A stretch of 64,000 nucleotides of DNA from Desulfallas thermosapovorans DSM 6562. GTDB lineage: Bacteria > Bacillota > Desulfotomaculia > Desulfotomaculales > Desulfallaceae. The translations under genes and the position numbers were made by a program. Position 1 is the stretch's first letter, and each line of letters begins with the position of its first letter. The stretch spans positions 124,001 to 188,000 of the forward strand of contig NZ_VNHM01000003.1 in the NCBI RefSeq assembly GCF_008124625.1, in the 5' to 3' direction. Below are positions 1 through 9,346 of this stretch, one piece after another. The notes beneath the pieces are model-generated. The model saw nothing but the letters and a program-made list of their open reading frames with translations, made no database searches and was not told where the DNA came from.

Positions 1-565
1 CGATAATCCAGCCCATCTCTACCCGGGTGGGATCGATATCCAGGCGGCGCAGGTTCCGCTTGGCCAGTTCGGCATCGTCATAGTTTCTTTCGTGTTGCAT
101 CCTGGCGGTGAGGGCCACCATGGCCAGGTTGTGGGCGTTCATAATATCGTTCAGGTCACCGGTGAGGCCGAGGGAGAATTCGGTCATGGGAATAGCCAGC
201 GCGTTGCCGCCGCCGGCAGCGGTGCCCTTGATGTTCATGGTGGGGCCGCCGGAGGGCTGGCGAATAGCCGCACCTACGTTCATGCCGCGTTTACCAAGGC
301 CTTCCACCAAACCCATGGATGTGGTGGTCTTACCTTCACCCAGCGGGGTGGGGGTAATGGCGGTAACTTCGATGAATTTGCCATCGGGCTTGTCTTTTAA
401 ACGGTCAATAATCTTCATGAAGTCCAGCTTGCAGATTCTGCCGTAAGGAATAACCTCATCCTTCTGCAAGTTCAGCTTCTCTCGCCACTCGTCGGGCGTG
501 GGCATATTTTTCTCCGCCAGTTCGGCGATTTCAAAATCCTTTAATTTAGTTGCATCGTATGCCAA
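1..565 (-). CDS. fhs: Formate--tetrahydrofolate ligase, N-terminal part (cut by window edge)
   Basis: This is the first 188 codons of formyl-THF synthetase, which makes 10-formyl-THF from formate, THF and ATP in one-carbon metabolism and the methyl branch of the Wood-Ljungdahl pathway. The sequence reads [16 protein letters not shown] and then contains the family P-loop [12 protein letters not shown], followed by a conserved [14 protein letters not shown] stretch and [18 protein letters not shown] place the start at a TTG (565) because a strong GAGGAGAGG ribosome site lies just upstream. The rest of the gene runs off the left end of the window. It is probably monocistronic or first in its operon, since a 190-bp AT-rich gap precedes it. 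Presence of the gene suits an acetogenic, sulfate-reducing or syntrophic anaerobe, but it is not diagnostic of autotrophy. Confidence 0.95.
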   Translation of the reverse strand, partial: MAYDATKLKDFEIAELAEKNMPTPDEWREKLNLQKDEVIPYGRICKLDFMKIIDRLKDKPDGKFIEVTAITPTPLGEGKTTTSMGLVEGLGKRGMNVGAAIRQPSGGPTMNIKGTAAGGGNALAIPMTEFSLGLTGDLNDIMNAHNLAMVALTARMQHERNYDDAELAKRNLRRLDIDPTRVEMGWII

Positions 566-756
566 TTTTTTCCTCTCCTCTCGATTAATCCTTTTTCAAC
601 CTGATTGATTCTCTGTTACTAACCCCCCTGTAAACCCCCTTTACTATGATTGTTTTTTTACAAGTATTGGGCAATAACCGCAATACTCTGACAATAACAG
701 AAAAAACAACAGCGGGATACTGCTTTTTATGTTGCTGAAAATTTAATAAAATTATA

Positions 757-1155
757 CTATTTTTTGGCGGCCACCCGCTGCAGAAAGCTATCCGCCCGGA
801 CGATGAACCGCTGGTGAGTTCCCCGCCCAACCAATTCCATTTCATCATAGGCCTCCACTTCAAAAAGCAGTCGCCGCCCGTCCACTTCCAGCAACCTGGA
901 CTGGGCCCGTACACGACCACCCACAGGGGTGGCGGCGATGTGCTCCACCTCCACCTTGATACCCACGGTGGTATAACCCCGGGGCAGCAGTGGATCTACG
1001 GAGCTTAAGGCAGCCTTTTCCATTAAACCAATCATGGCGGGAGTAGCAAACACGTTAATATCACCGCTGCCATAGGCAATGGCGGTGTTTCCCTCATTAA
1101 CTTCCGCTTGAGCCGTACCGGTTAAGCCGGGGCTAATTTGACCGGTTAAAGACAA
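757..1155 (-). CDS. FlK-like hotdog-fold thioesterase
   Basis: A 132-aa single hotdog domain resembling fluoroacetyl-CoA thioesterase FlK and its many uncharacterised relatives. The FlK catalytic residues Thr42, Glu50 and His76 have counterparts here with the same spacing: Thr38 in VFATPAMIGLMEKAA, Glu46 in the same helix, and His72 in VEVEHIAATP. The glycine-containing VGRGTHQRF strand near the C-terminus is also typical. It should hydrolyse an acyl-CoA thioester, but the physiological substrate cannot be read from the sequence; fluoroacetyl-CoA is unlikely. The TTG start is supported by GAGGTGATACCTG upstream. It lies between ndk and fhs on the same strand, separated from both by long gaps, so it is probably transcribed on its own. 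Confidence 0.8.
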   Translation of the reverse strand: MSLTGQISPGLTGTAQAEVNEGNTAIAYGSGDINVFATPAMIGLMEKAALSSVDPLLPRGYTTVGIKVEVEHIAATPVGGRVRAQSRLLEVDGRRLLFEVEAYDEMELVGRGTHQRFIVRADSFLQRVAAKK

Positions 1156-1197
1156 CAGGTATCACCTCAACTTTGCAGCGAGTTCTTAATTCAGACA

Positions 1198-1300
1198 GGA
1201 ATTCTTTTACTCCATCTGAATTTTAGAACTGCAAATGCATGACTTGGCTGGCGTTTGACTCCCCCATGTAGAGGCGGGAAACTTACGCCGGTAGTTCTTA
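1198..1300 (+). repeat. Remnant repeat A, IS200/IS605-end-like (pairs with 32640-32745)
   Basis: About 95 bp of this intergenic stretch align with the reverse complement of 32640-32745. Both share the block ATCTGAATTTTA, then AACTGCAAATGCATGACT, then an imperfect hairpin with a GTAGAG loop. In this copy the stem is degenerate (about three mismatches). In one frame both copies encode a similar peptide, LQMHD..GV.LP.VE.G.L. The hairpin next to such a tail suggests the 3' end of an IS605-type element, but that is inference. The remainder of the 316-bp gap (1156-1471) shows no gene. Confidence 0.55.
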
Positions 1301-1445
1301 TAATACGGCTTTTGTAATGTTGGAACTACCAGTCCTTCGGGTTAGCCAGATTAAATGGAATTTATTCTACATAAGTGACTTTATTTCCTGCTAAAAAGAA
1401 TCTTGCATTATTAATTTCATAAATTTTTCTTCTTTTCCCCAAAGC

Positions 1446-1472
1446 AAAAAGCGGCCCCTGGAGGCCGCTTTT
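1446..1472 (-). terminator. Rho-independent terminator of ndk
   Basis: A GC-rich stem (AGCGGCC / GGCCGCT) directly follows the ndk stop codon and is followed on the minus strand by a T run. Confidence 0.85.
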
Positions 1473-1924
1473 TATTCATAAATCCAGTTATCTATGTCCC
1501 GTTTGTATTCTATTATTTCTCCCGGCGCAAAAAACAATGCCAGTTCCCTGGCTGCACTTTCGACAGAGTCCGAGCCGTGTACCACATTGCGGCCGATATC
1601 CATGCCAAAGGTGCCGCGGATAGTTCCCTGGGCAGCTTTAAGGGGGTTGGTTGCCCCCATCATTTCCCGGGCCGTGCTCACTGCATCTTTACCCTCCAAA
1701 GCCATGGCCACCACCGGGCCGGAAGTGATATAGTCCACCAGTGGTTCAAAAAACGGCTTGCCGCGATGTTCCCCGTAGTGACGCTCGGCCAATTCCCGGG
1801 ATATATGCAGCATTTTCAGGCCCACAATTTTGAGCCCTTTTTTTTCAAAGCGGGATATGATTTCCCCGATTAAATTTCTCTGTACACCGTCCGGCTTTAC
1901 CATTACATAAGTCCGCTCCAACAA
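1472..1924 (-). CDS. ndk: Nucleoside diphosphate kinase
   Basis: A 150-aa protein of the usual length for Ndk, which transfers the gamma phosphate from ATP to nucleoside diphosphates in the cytoplasm through a phosphohistidine. The opening [20 protein letters not shown], the GTIRGTFG segment and the active-site signature NVVHGSDS (His116) are all present. It begins 11 bp after the ftsH stop codon and ends in a clear terminator, so it is probably the last gene of an ftsH-ndk operon. This pairing is not the B. subtilis arrangement, where ndk lies elsewhere. The function is secure. Confidence 0.97.
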   Translation of the reverse strand: MLERTYVMVKPDGVQRNLIGEIISRFEKKGLKIVGLKMLHISRELAERHYGEHRGKPFFEPLVDYITSGPVVAMALEGKDAVSTAREMMGATNPLKAAQGTIRGTFGMDIGRNVVHGSDSVESAARELALFFAPGEIIEYKRDIDNWIYE

Positions 1925-1935
1925 ATAAAACCTCC

Positions 1936-3762
1936 TTAAGCTTTATTGGCCTCAATACCTGCTTCCTTCATAATACTTGCAAATTCTTCCGCTTCGAGGG
2001 TTTCCTTCTCCATCAGTTCACGGGCAATTCTATGTAATATCTCAATATGTTTATTAAGTATGTCCTTGGCCCGTTTGTAACTTCTTTCAATGGTACCCCG
2101 GACCTCCCGGTCTATGGACCCGGCCACCTCTTCGCCGTAGTTGCGATCCCGGGCAATGTCCCGGCCCAGGAACACGGCTTCCTGCTTGTTACCGAAGGTC
2201 ATGGGGCCCAGTGCTTCGCTCATGCCGTATTCCATCACCATTTTGCGCACCAGCTCGGTGGAACGCTCCAGATCGTTTTGGGCACCGGTGCTAATTTCCT
2301 TTAACACCAGGTCCTCGGCCACCCTGCCCCCCAGCAGCATAGTTACCTGGTCCAACAGCTGCGATTTGGTCATATAATAACGGTCTTCCTTGGGCAATAA
2401 CAGTGTATAACCGCCTGCCCGCCCCCGGGGGATAATGGAAACCTTGTGTACCGGATCGGTATGGGGCAGCAGGTAGCCCACCACCGCATGGCCGGCCTCG
2501 TGGTAGGAAACCAGCTTTTTCTCATTTTCACTGATCACACGCGATTTTTTCTCGGGACCGGCGATAACCCGTTCAATGGAATCTTCCAACTCGCTCTGGC
2601 CGATATCCTTTCTACCGCGGCGGGCCGCCAGCAGAGCAGCTTCATTCATCAGGTTGGCCAAATCGGCACCGGTAAAACCGGGCGTACGCCGGGCCAGTAT
2701 TTCAATATCCACGCCGGGGGCCAGAGGTTTGCCCCGGGCATGCACCTGTAATATTTCTTTTCTACCGTTGATATCGGGAATACCCACCACCACCTCGCGG
2801 TCGAACCGTCCCGGCCTTAAGAGAGCCGGGTCAAGAATATCGGGTCTGTTGGTGGCGGCAATGATAATGATACCTTCGTTGGCATCGAAGCCGTCCATTT
2901 CCACCAGCAACTGGTTCAGGGTCTGCTCCCGCTCATCGTGACCGCCGCCAAGGCCGGCGCCCCGCTGGCGCCCCACGGCGTCAATTTCATCTATAAATAC
3001 AATGCAAGGGGCGTTTTTCTTGGCCTGTTCAAATAAATCCCTGACCCGGGAAGCGCCCACCCCCACAAACATTTCCACAAAATCAGAGCCGCTGATGCTG
3101 AAAAAAGGTGTTCCCGCTTCACCGGCCACGGCGCGAGCCAAAAGCGTTTTACCGGTACCGGGCGGCCCGAACAGCAATACCCCCTTGGGAATACGGGCGC
3201 CCAACTCGTTAAACTTTTTAGGATTCTTAAGGAACTCCACAACTTCTTGCAGTTCTTCTTTGACCTCATCGGCACCTGCCACATCCGCGAAGGTAACCTT
3301 CTTCTTATCATCGGTATGCAATTTGGCGCGGCTCTTGCCGAAGGACATGACCCGGTTGCCCCCGCCCTGGGTCTGCTGCATAAGGAAGAAGAACAACAAA
3401 ACAAAGATTAAAATAGGTAACATCGTGGTCAAAAGACCGGTCCACCAGCTAGGCTTGGGGGGATCCTCGACGTTATATTGAACCGCCTTATCCTGCAGGA
3501 TAGCCTCCACCTTCTCGGCACCCGGCACGGTACCCCGTACTTGAAACTGCGTACCGCCCACCTGCTCACCGGAAATTAGCGTAGTATAATCATTAGGCTG
3601 GATAGTTACCTGTTTTATCTTGCCTTCACCCAGGGCGGCGTAAAATTCATCAAAGCGCATTTCCTTAATGGCCGTGGTTTCCTGGGTATTCCACTTGATC
3701 AAAGCTATAGTAACCAATACAATTAGTAAATATATGCTAAGGTTTTTGATGACCTTGCTCAA
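1936..3762 (-). CDS. ftsH: ATP-dependent zinc metalloprotease FtsH
   Basis: A membrane-anchored AAA+ protease of about 608 aa that degrades misfolded membrane proteins and selected regulators. Two transmembrane segments (about residues 7-23 and 106-128) flank a short extracytoplasmic domain. Then follow Walker A GPPGTGKT (about 199-206), Walker B ending in DEID (258-261), the SRH region and the zinc motif HEAGH (421-425). A GTG nine bases further upstream is possible, but the AGAGGAG ribosome site is correctly spaced only for the TTG at 3762, giving MSKVIKN. A good sigma-A promoter lies about 50 bp upstream. In B. subtilis hprT sits between tilS and ftsH; here it is absent. Confidence 0.97.
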   Translation of the reverse strand: MSKVIKNLSIYLLIVLVTIALIKWNTQETTAIKEMRFDEFYAALGEGKIKQVTIQPNDYTTLISGEQVGGTQFQVRGTVPGAEKVEAILQDKAVQYNVEDPPKPSWWTGLLTTMLPILIFVLLFFFLMQQTQGGGNRVMSFGKSRAKLHTDDKKKVTFADVAGADEVKEELQEVVEFLKNPKKFNELGARIPKGVLLFGPPGTGKTLLARAVAGEAGTPFFSISGSDFVEMFVGVGASRVRDLFEQAKKNAPCIVFIDEIDAVGRQRGAGLGGGHDEREQTLNQLLVEMDGFDANEGIIIIAATNRPDILDPALLRPGRFDREVVVGIPDINGRKEILQVHARGKPLAPGVDIEILARRTPGFTGADLANLMNEAALLAARRGRKDIGQSELEDSIERVIAGPEKKSRVISENEKKLVSYHEAGHAVVGYLLPHTDPVHKVSIIPRGRAGGYTLLLPKEDRYYMTKSQLLDQVTMLLGGRVAEDLVLKEISTGAQNDLERSTELVRKMVMEYGMSEALGPMTFGNKQEAVFLGRDIARDRNYGEEVAGSIDREVRGTIERSYKRAKDILNKHIEILHRIARELMEKETLEAEEFASIMKEAGIEANKA

Positions 3763-3809
3763 ATAAGCCACTCCTCTCAGTGACGGTGGTACCTAAGCCA
3801 ATAAAGATA

Positions 3810-3838
3810 ATTTTAACAAACAAAGAATTATTTTTCAA
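3810..3838 (-). promoter_or_regulatory. Sigma-A-type promoter for ftsH-ndk
   Basis: On the minus strand TTGAAA and TAAAAT are separated by exactly 17 bp, 48 bp upstream of the ftsH start and downstream of the tilS stop. This suggests that ftsH is transcribed independently of tilS. Confidence 0.6.
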
Positions 3839-3881
3839 TAGTATTAATTAGGCTATACAATATAAGTTTTGCACAGAGTTA

Positions 3882-5297
3882 TTAATCGTAATCAACCTTA
3901 TATAACCGTAAATAATTTACTGTATGATCCGTGACCTTCCACTTTTCACCGGGGCGAATGCCCACCACCCACACAATATCATTTCCGGACACCACTAAAG
4001 GAATGCAATCCCTTGCGTGACGGGGAATCTTCTGGTCAATGAAAAATTTTTTCAGCTTCACAGTGCCTTCCAACCCAAGGGGGCAAAACCGGTCACCGGA
4101 TAACCGGCGCCGCACAACTAGAGGGACGGTTAACAGGTCATAATCCAAAAGCACCTGCCAGGGACCATAACCGGACGGATCCCCGGCCTCACCGGCGGTT
4201 AATATTTCAGCGCCTATGGAAATACCCACCTCGGGAATAAAAGTGATACCCGGCACCTTGAGGAAATACTGGTAAAATGGGATCTCTTTATATTCACGGT
4301 CCAGGGTAAATTCCAGCACCCCGTAATATTTTTTACAAGCAATGCCCCGTGGCAAATTAACTTGCCTGAAACCACCCCCACCATTTATTATTGCTAAAAC
4401 CTGCTCAATATGCCGGTAGCTAATTTCCGCCTGGTCACCGCACATTTCGGCCCAGGCCCGGCGTATTACTCTACGCAGTAAAGCCCGGGGAACAGCTGTG
4501 AGCCCTTCCATATCAAGCCTTAAAGTATTACCGCCGGATAACAGCCTGGTCCGGCAAAATATCTCCGTAGCCTGCTGTTCCATATAATCATCTTCATCCC
4601 TGCATATTTCACCCAAGCGGTTCAGGGCTTCAACCAAATTGGGATTGTATTTGCTTTCCAATAAAGGCAACAATTCCAACCTAACCCGGTTGCGCATATA
4701 CTTGGCCTGCATATTGCTTGAATCCATCCTGGTGGGCAGGTTATGCCGCCTGCAGTATTCCTCGATATCCCGGCGCCTGACTGCCAGTAAGGGACGAATG
4801 TAAAAATCATCCCGCACAGGCAGCATGCCTTTTAGACCGCCGGCACCAGTACCCCTTAGAATGTGCAATAATATTGTTTCGGCCTGGTCGTCCGCGTGGT
4901 GCCCCAGGACCACCCGGGATGCTCCGGTTTTTACGGCCACTTCGTCTAAAAAGTTGTAGCGCACTTCCCGGGCCGCCACCTGGGGGGAAATGCCGCGCCC
5001 CTCAATGTATGCCGGAACATCCCGGGCCTCCACAAAGGCGGGCAATTGCAACCGCCGGGCGGTATCTTCAACGAACCGGGCATCGGCATCCGCTTCGGCG
5101 CCGCGAAAACAATGATTTAAATGGGCGACCACCAGTTTTATTTTCAGAGTATCCCGTAATCTGCAAAGGATATGCAAAAGGGCCATGGAATCCGGTCCCC
5201 CGGATACTCCCACCACCACTGTTTCACCGGGGGTAATCATATGGTATTTATCGATTTGCTCCGCGACCGGCTGAAGTAGAGGCATTCTTTCACCCAC
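3882..5297 (-). CDS. tilS: tRNA(Ile)-lysidine synthase TilS
   Basis: A 471-aa protein that attaches lysine to C34 of the CAU-anticodon tRNA-Ile, changing its decoding to AUA. The N-terminal PP-loop ATP pyrophosphatase motif is SGGPDS (residues 32-37), followed by HLNHCFRG and the HHADDQAET signature. The C-terminal TilS substrate-binding domain carries VRRRLSGDRFCPLG and KLKKFFIDQKIPRHARD. The start is taken as GTG at 5297 with a weak AGGAAT upstream; ATG at 5285 is the alternative. The order spoIIE-tilS-ftsH matches other Firmicutes. The protein is essential in bacteria that use this tRNA. Confidence 0.95.
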   Translation of the reverse strand: MGERMPLLQPVAEQIDKYHMITPGETVVVGVSGGPDSMALLHILCRLRDTLKIKLVVAHLNHCFRGAEADADARFVEDTARRLQLPAFVEARDVPAYIEGRGISPQVAAREVRYNFLDEVAVKTGASRVVLGHHADDQAETILLHILRGTGAGGLKGMLPVRDDFYIRPLLAVRRRDIEEYCRRHNLPTRMDSSNMQAKYMRNRVRLELLPLLESKYNPNLVEALNRLGEICRDEDDYMEQQATEIFCRTRLLSGGNTLRLDMEGLTAVPRALLRRVIRRAWAEMCGDQAEISYRHIEQVLAIINGGGGFRQVNLPRGIACKKYYGVLEFTLDREYKEIPFYQYFLKVPGITFIPEVGISIGAEILTAGEAGDPSGYGPWQVLLDYDLLTVPLVVRRRLSGDRFCPLGLEGTVKLKKFFIDQKIPRHARDCIPLVVSGNDIVWVVGIRPGEKWKVTDHTVNYLRLYKVDYD

Positions 5298-5372
5298 AAT
5301 ATTCCTATTTTTTTAAACTTCCACACCGGTAAAAAATTTTCCTTCTCCATATTGTTTTTTATTATATTTTTA

Positions 5373-7850
5373 TCAAAAACTGCTTTCCAGCCGCGCCACC
5401 AGCACAGTCATATCATCCGCTGCCCGCTGTCCGCTATTACCGCTGATAGCCAGGCGCAAAATCAGTTCCGCCACTTCCTGGGGCGGCAGGTCTATTATTT
5501 CCTCCAGCACGGAAGCAATCCATTCCTCATCTTCCCCTTTGCCCGGATAAGCATCGCTAACCCCGTCCGTAACCATCACCAGCATATCACCGCGATCTAT
5601 AGCACCCTGTTCGACAAAAATATTTATATCATCAACAATGCCCACCGGCAATGAACTGGACCGGACAACCCGCACCCGGTTTTGGCGCACCAAAAAGCTG
5701 GGCGACGCCCCGATTTTTACCATTTCCAGTTTTCCGTCATACAGGTCGATCACACTCATATCCACCGTGGCAAAGTTATCCCCGGGCATATGGCGCATCA
5801 TCACAGCGTTAACCATGCGGATGGCCAGGTCCCGGCTGTACCCCGCTTTGAGCAGTTTTTGCAGCAACGCCAGCGTGGTTTTACTTTCCGCCGCCGCACC
5901 CGCCCCCGATCCCATACCATCGCTGATAAATAATGCTAGCCGGCCATCGGCCAGGGGCATTAAAGCGCAACTGTCGCCGGATATTTCATTGCCCTTACCG
6001 GGACACCGGGCCAGGCCAATGCCCAGTTGGTAAACCGGGTCCGGGTAAAGCCGAAAGGTACAAAAATCACCCTGTTCCCAATTGACGCAATCTCTAACGG
6101 AACAGACCAGGTTTTCTCCGGTCAATTGGCTTAATAGGGGTGCCACATCATAAACACATCTTTTTTTCCCGGCACAGTCAGGTATAGTTAATTCCACCTC
6201 CAGGCCATGAATGCCAGGATATAACGACAGGGAAGCCACGGATATACCGGACTGCTTTAAACTCTGCTTTAAATATTCCCCGCGGCGCCACCAGTTTTCG
6301 TTTCCCGCCATGAGCTCCCGGGCTATATTATCAATTACCCCGCGCATACCCTGCAGTTGCACGGATACCAGTTCCCGGCTCTCCTGCATGCTCTGGTACC
6401 AGAATTGCTGCATGCGCCATAATCGGTAACTGCAGTTTATGGCCGTAACCAATTCCCGGGGGCACGAGCAGCGCAGGCGCAACCGTTTATCCAGGTCTTC
6501 CGGTGTCACCCGCCCGTTAATTTGGGCTGCCGCAAAACAGCTTTCCACGTTTCGATAGGTGAGCTGGTATTCCCGCTCCCAGCACACCTTATACATGGCG
6601 CAGCCATCACAGACCATGTTTTTTACTTCGTTAATCGACGCCTGCCACCCGGCCTCATGCCCCCCGGGCTCAAGGGCACCGCCAACCTGGTCATAGATAC
6701 AGGAAATTTCCTCAAATATTGCCCCCAATTGCTTTAAACGGCCTTCCATGTTATCGGTTTCATCCTGGCTCGACCGGGTTGCCGCTACCCAGGGACCGGC
6801 CAGGGGCATATTTTTTTGCATCGCTGCAAAAACGGTTTCGGGCAGCAGTAAAAATACCAGCCCCGCCAACGCCGCTTCCACCATCAGGCCGGCTATATCC
6901 CGGCCGCTGCCCAGGTAAACGGTAAGCAGCGTGCTACCCAGCAAGAAACCGGCCAGCACCCCTATCCGCTTCATACCCCGGCACAAGCCGCCCAGGAAAC
7001 CGGCAAAGGCAAATGCACCCAGCGCCGCAGGGGAAACAGTGAATACCAGGCCGGGCAACACCCCGATAATGGCCCCGGCAGCCGCCCCGAGACCGGCACC
7101 CCCGGCATACCCGGCCGCAAGCACCGTTAAAGCGGCCAAAATACCACCGGGACTAACCATGCCCCAGCGCATCTGCCCGGCCGCGGCCACTATACTTACC
7201 AGCAAGATTACGAAACAAAAAATTTGCTCCACCGTCACCCGCTCACCGGCGGCATGTCCCCGCAGGCCGCCAAAGGCCGACCAGTAGGCCACCGCCAGCA
7301 ACGCCGCAAAAATCGCCTCAAAAAGCACCCTGATATACTCATAGGTGGTAGGCCCGGTAATGGCCACATAACCGGTACCCACAACCACCTGCACAGCAAA
7401 AACCAATCCGCCCAGCCATAGGCGCTGCCCCCCGGGGCGCTGCGGCAGCGACAGAACGGCCACACTTACCGCCACCAGCGCCGCCACCCGCACAGCAAAC
7501 TCCCAACCCGGCACCACGGCATACAAGCCAAGCACCGCCCCGGCCAGAGCCGCCAGAGCATATTTCCGGTAACAAACAAAACCGGCCGCCACCAGCGCCA
7601 CCCCAAAGGGCAGCAACTCACCCAGCAAAAAAGCCCTGCCCAGTAAAAAACCAGCCGCCAGCAGGGCGACCAGTCCGGTGCCGTCCTTAAGTCGCCACCC
7701 GGTAAAAATATGCAGCCGGGAGGCCTTTGGACGCCCGGCGTTTAAATTATGATAAAAATTTTCTTCCTTTGCCTGGCTGCGCTGTTGCAGATAAACACCG
7801 GCCTTTTCAAACAACAAATCCACCCCTTTGCGACATAATGCTGTTTCCAT
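5373..7850 (-). CDS. spoIIE: Stage II sporulation protein E (SpoIIE phosphatase)
   Basis: A roughly 825-aa polytopic membrane phosphatase that dephosphorylates SpoIIAA-P and so activates sigma-F in the forespore; it also interacts with FtsZ at the polar septum. About ten hydrophobic segments occupy the first 340 residues, beginning with the family hallmark FLLGRAFLLGELLPFGVAL. A central linker contains a cysteine cluster (CDGCAMYKVCW). The C-terminal PP2C domain shows ALFISDGMGSG and MLVMVTDGVSDAYPGKGEDE with the metal-binding aspartates. The start is uncertain: TTG 7874, ATG 7850 and a TTG about 12 codons later, which alone has an AAAGGGGTGG site upstream, are all possible. I chose the ATG. 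Confidence 0.95.
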   Translation of the reverse strand: METALCRKGVDLLFEKAGVYLQQRSQAKEENFYHNLNAGRPKASRLHIFTGWRLKDGTGLVALLAAGFLLGRAFLLGELLPFGVALVAAGFVCYRKYALAALAGAVLGLYAVVPGWEFAVRVAALVAVSVAVLSLPQRPGGQRLWLGGLVFAVQVVVGTGYVAITGPTTYEYIRVLFEAIFAALLAVAYWSAFGGLRGHAAGERVTVEQIFCFVILLVSIVAAAGQMRWGMVSPGGILAALTVLAAGYAGGAGLGAAAGAIIGVLPGLVFTVSPAALGAFAFAGFLGGLCRGMKRIGVLAGFLLGSTLLTVYLGSGRDIAGLMVEAALAGLVFLLLPETVFAAMQKNMPLAGPWVAATRSSQDETDNMEGRLKQLGAIFEEISCIYDQVGGALEPGGHEAGWQASINEVKNMVCDGCAMYKVCWEREYQLTYRNVESCFAAAQINGRVTPEDLDKRLRLRCSCPRELVTAINCSYRLWRMQQFWYQSMQESRELVSVQLQGMRGVIDNIARELMAGNENWWRRGEYLKQSLKQSGISVASLSLYPGIHGLEVELTIPDCAGKKRCVYDVAPLLSQLTGENLVCSVRDCVNWEQGDFCTFRLYPDPVYQLGIGLARCPGKGNEISGDSCALMPLADGRLALFISDGMGSGAGAAAESKTTLALLQKLLKAGYSRDLAIRMVNAVMMRHMPGDNFATVDMSVIDLYDGKLEMVKIGASPSFLVRQNRVRVVRSSSLPVGIVDDINIFVEQGAIDRGDMLVMVTDGVSDAYPGKGEDEEWIASVLEEIIDLPPQEVAELILRLAISGNSGQRAADDMTVLVARLESSF

Positions 7851-7903
7851 TATATTACAAATAAGTGGATTCAAAAGGAGTTTTTTGGTATTTTATCCCA
7901 GTT

Positions 7904-8797
7904 TTATTGCGACAACTTTCCGCCTGTTCCGGCAATATCCATTATTAAACCGTGCAGTATGTCCGCCTCGCTAACCAGTATACTCTCCCGGGCCAGGCCG
8001 TGTAAAATTGTACTCAATATGCGGGCACCGGCCGGTATAATATCGGCCCGCTGGGGCTGCAGGCCGGGTAATTGCCGGCGTTCCTCGATGGTCAAGCTGC
8101 TTAACAAACGATATAATTCATCGACCCTGGCCGTGGCCAGGCGAAAACCGTGGATTTTCCGCGGGTCGTACCGGCGCATCCCCTGGGCCATGGCCGCCAG
8201 GGTGGTCACCGTTCCCCCCACACCGATTACCTCACCAGGGTTGTCCAACAGGACATCCTGCATTATGTCACCGATAGCGTTGTTAATTTGCCCGCCGTCG
8301 TAGCCAACCTCGGTCATCCGGACAGCCCCGGCATTTATGCTGGCAAGTCTGGTTTTTCCGGCCCGGCGCCAGATAAATTCGGTACTACCGCCTCCAATGT
8401 CGATTACCAGCGCCCCACCCACATCACCCAGGGCGCTGGTCACGCCCAGGTAGCTCAGCCGGGCTTCCTCGGGACCCGGGAGCACCATTAACTCCCGCCC
8501 CGTTGCGGAACGCACCGCGTTAATAAACTGGTCACGATTTGCGGCGTCCCGTACCGCACTGGTGGCCGCCAAAACGATTTTCCCGGCTCCGGCCCGTTCT
8601 GCACGCACCACAAAATCCACAATTGCGGCCAGCGTTCTATCCATAGCAACCTGCAGCAGTCGACCCCCCTGAATACCCTGCCCGAGGCGGGTGGTGGCCA
8701 GGTCCGTTAGAACCGGCCGCAGTATACCCTCACGGGACACCTCGGCCACCAATAACCTGGTGGAATTGGTACCTACATCAATTGCCGCAACCAGCAC
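7904..8797 (-). CDS. Ppx/GppA family phosphatase (exopolyphosphatase-like)
   Basis: A 297-aa protein of the ASKHA-fold Ppx/GppA family, which hydrolyses polyphosphate or the gamma phosphate of pppGpp. The phosphate-1 loop AAIDVGTNSTRLLVAEV opens the protein, and the second nucleotide-binding loop ALVIDIGGGSTEFIW lies near residue 135. This is the short, single-module form without the C-terminal HD domain. It starts with a GTG preceded by TAGGTGAT. It is placed between the S1-domain gene and spoIIE, as in several Desulfotomaculum-like genomes. Which of the two activities dominates cannot be told from the sequence. Confidence 0.9.
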   Translation of the reverse strand: MLVAAIDVGTNSTRLLVAEVSREGILRPVLTDLATTRLGQGIQGGRLLQVAMDRTLAAIVDFVVRAERAGAGKIVLAATSAVRDAANRDQFINAVRSATGRELMVLPGPEEARLSYLGVTSALGDVGGALVIDIGGGSTEFIWRRAGKTRLASINAGAVRMTEVGYDGGQINNAIGDIMQDVLLDNPGEVIGVGGTVTTLAAMAQGMRRYDPRKIHGFRLATARVDELYRLLSSLTIEERRQLPGLQPQRADIIPAGARILSTILHGLARESILVSEADILHGLIMDIAGTGGKLSQ

Positions 8798-8812
8798 TGA
8801 TTAATCACCTAC

Positions 8813-8848
8813 CCATAAAAAAAGCATCTCCCACTGGAAATGCTTTTG
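8813..8848 (-). terminator. Terminator of the S1-domain gene
   Basis: An 8-bp stem (AAAAGCAT / ATGCTTTT) is followed on the minus strand by seven T. It lies 15 bp beyond the S1 gene stop and just before the ppx start, separating the two genes. Confidence 0.75.
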
Positions 8849-8862
8849 TATACCACTTTAAT

Positions 8863-9243
8863 TTATGATCTCCGGTTACCGCGACCTCCACGCTTGGCAT
8901 CGGCGTTGCGGCGCAAGCCCTGTTGTCTCTCTTCACTGTCCTTTAAAAAACGGCTTAACTTTTCCTCGAATGAAATTTCGAACTTTTTACGCGGTGCGGG
9001 CCGGCGTTTTTCCACCGTTTGCTTGATGGATAGCCCGATTTTTCCCTTGGGGTCCACGGAAATAACCTTAACTTTAACCAGGTCATTTACTTTAAGGAAA
9101 TCGTTAATGTCTTTTACATATTCCTCGGCTATTTCAGAAATATGCACCAAACCGACTTCCCCGTCCGGCAATTCAACAAAGGCACCAAAGTTTGTAATCC
9201 CTGTTACTTTCCCTTCAACAATTTTTCCTGCTTGCACTGGCAT
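8863..9243 (-). CDS. S1 domain RNA-binding protein (YabR-like)
   Basis: A 126-aa protein with one N-terminal S1 domain (residues 4-75: GKIVEGKVTGITNFGAFVEL, then GLVHISEIA and GKIGLSIKQ) and a basic, arginine-rich tail ending GGRGNRRS. It matches the YabR family that sits beside divIC in Bacillus and relatives, thought to bind RNA or ribosomes. The ATG follows GGGAGGATAT. The basic tail probably adds non-specific RNA contact. The exact role is not established from sequence, so I give no gene symbol. Confidence 0.88.
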   Translation of the reverse strand: MPVQAGKIVEGKVTGITNFGAFVELPDGEVGLVHISEIAEEYVKDINDFLKVNDLVKVKVISVDPKGKIGLSIKQTVEKRRPAPRKKFEISFEEKLSRFLKDSEERQQGLRRNADAKRGGRGNRRS

Positions 9244-9346
9244 AACTGCAAATATATCCTCCCATTACCGAGTGGCTTGATTAATTATACCAAAGCCATA
9301 CGGCCTGTCAAGCGTTAATTAGTCCTTTAATTCAACAAACTACCGT

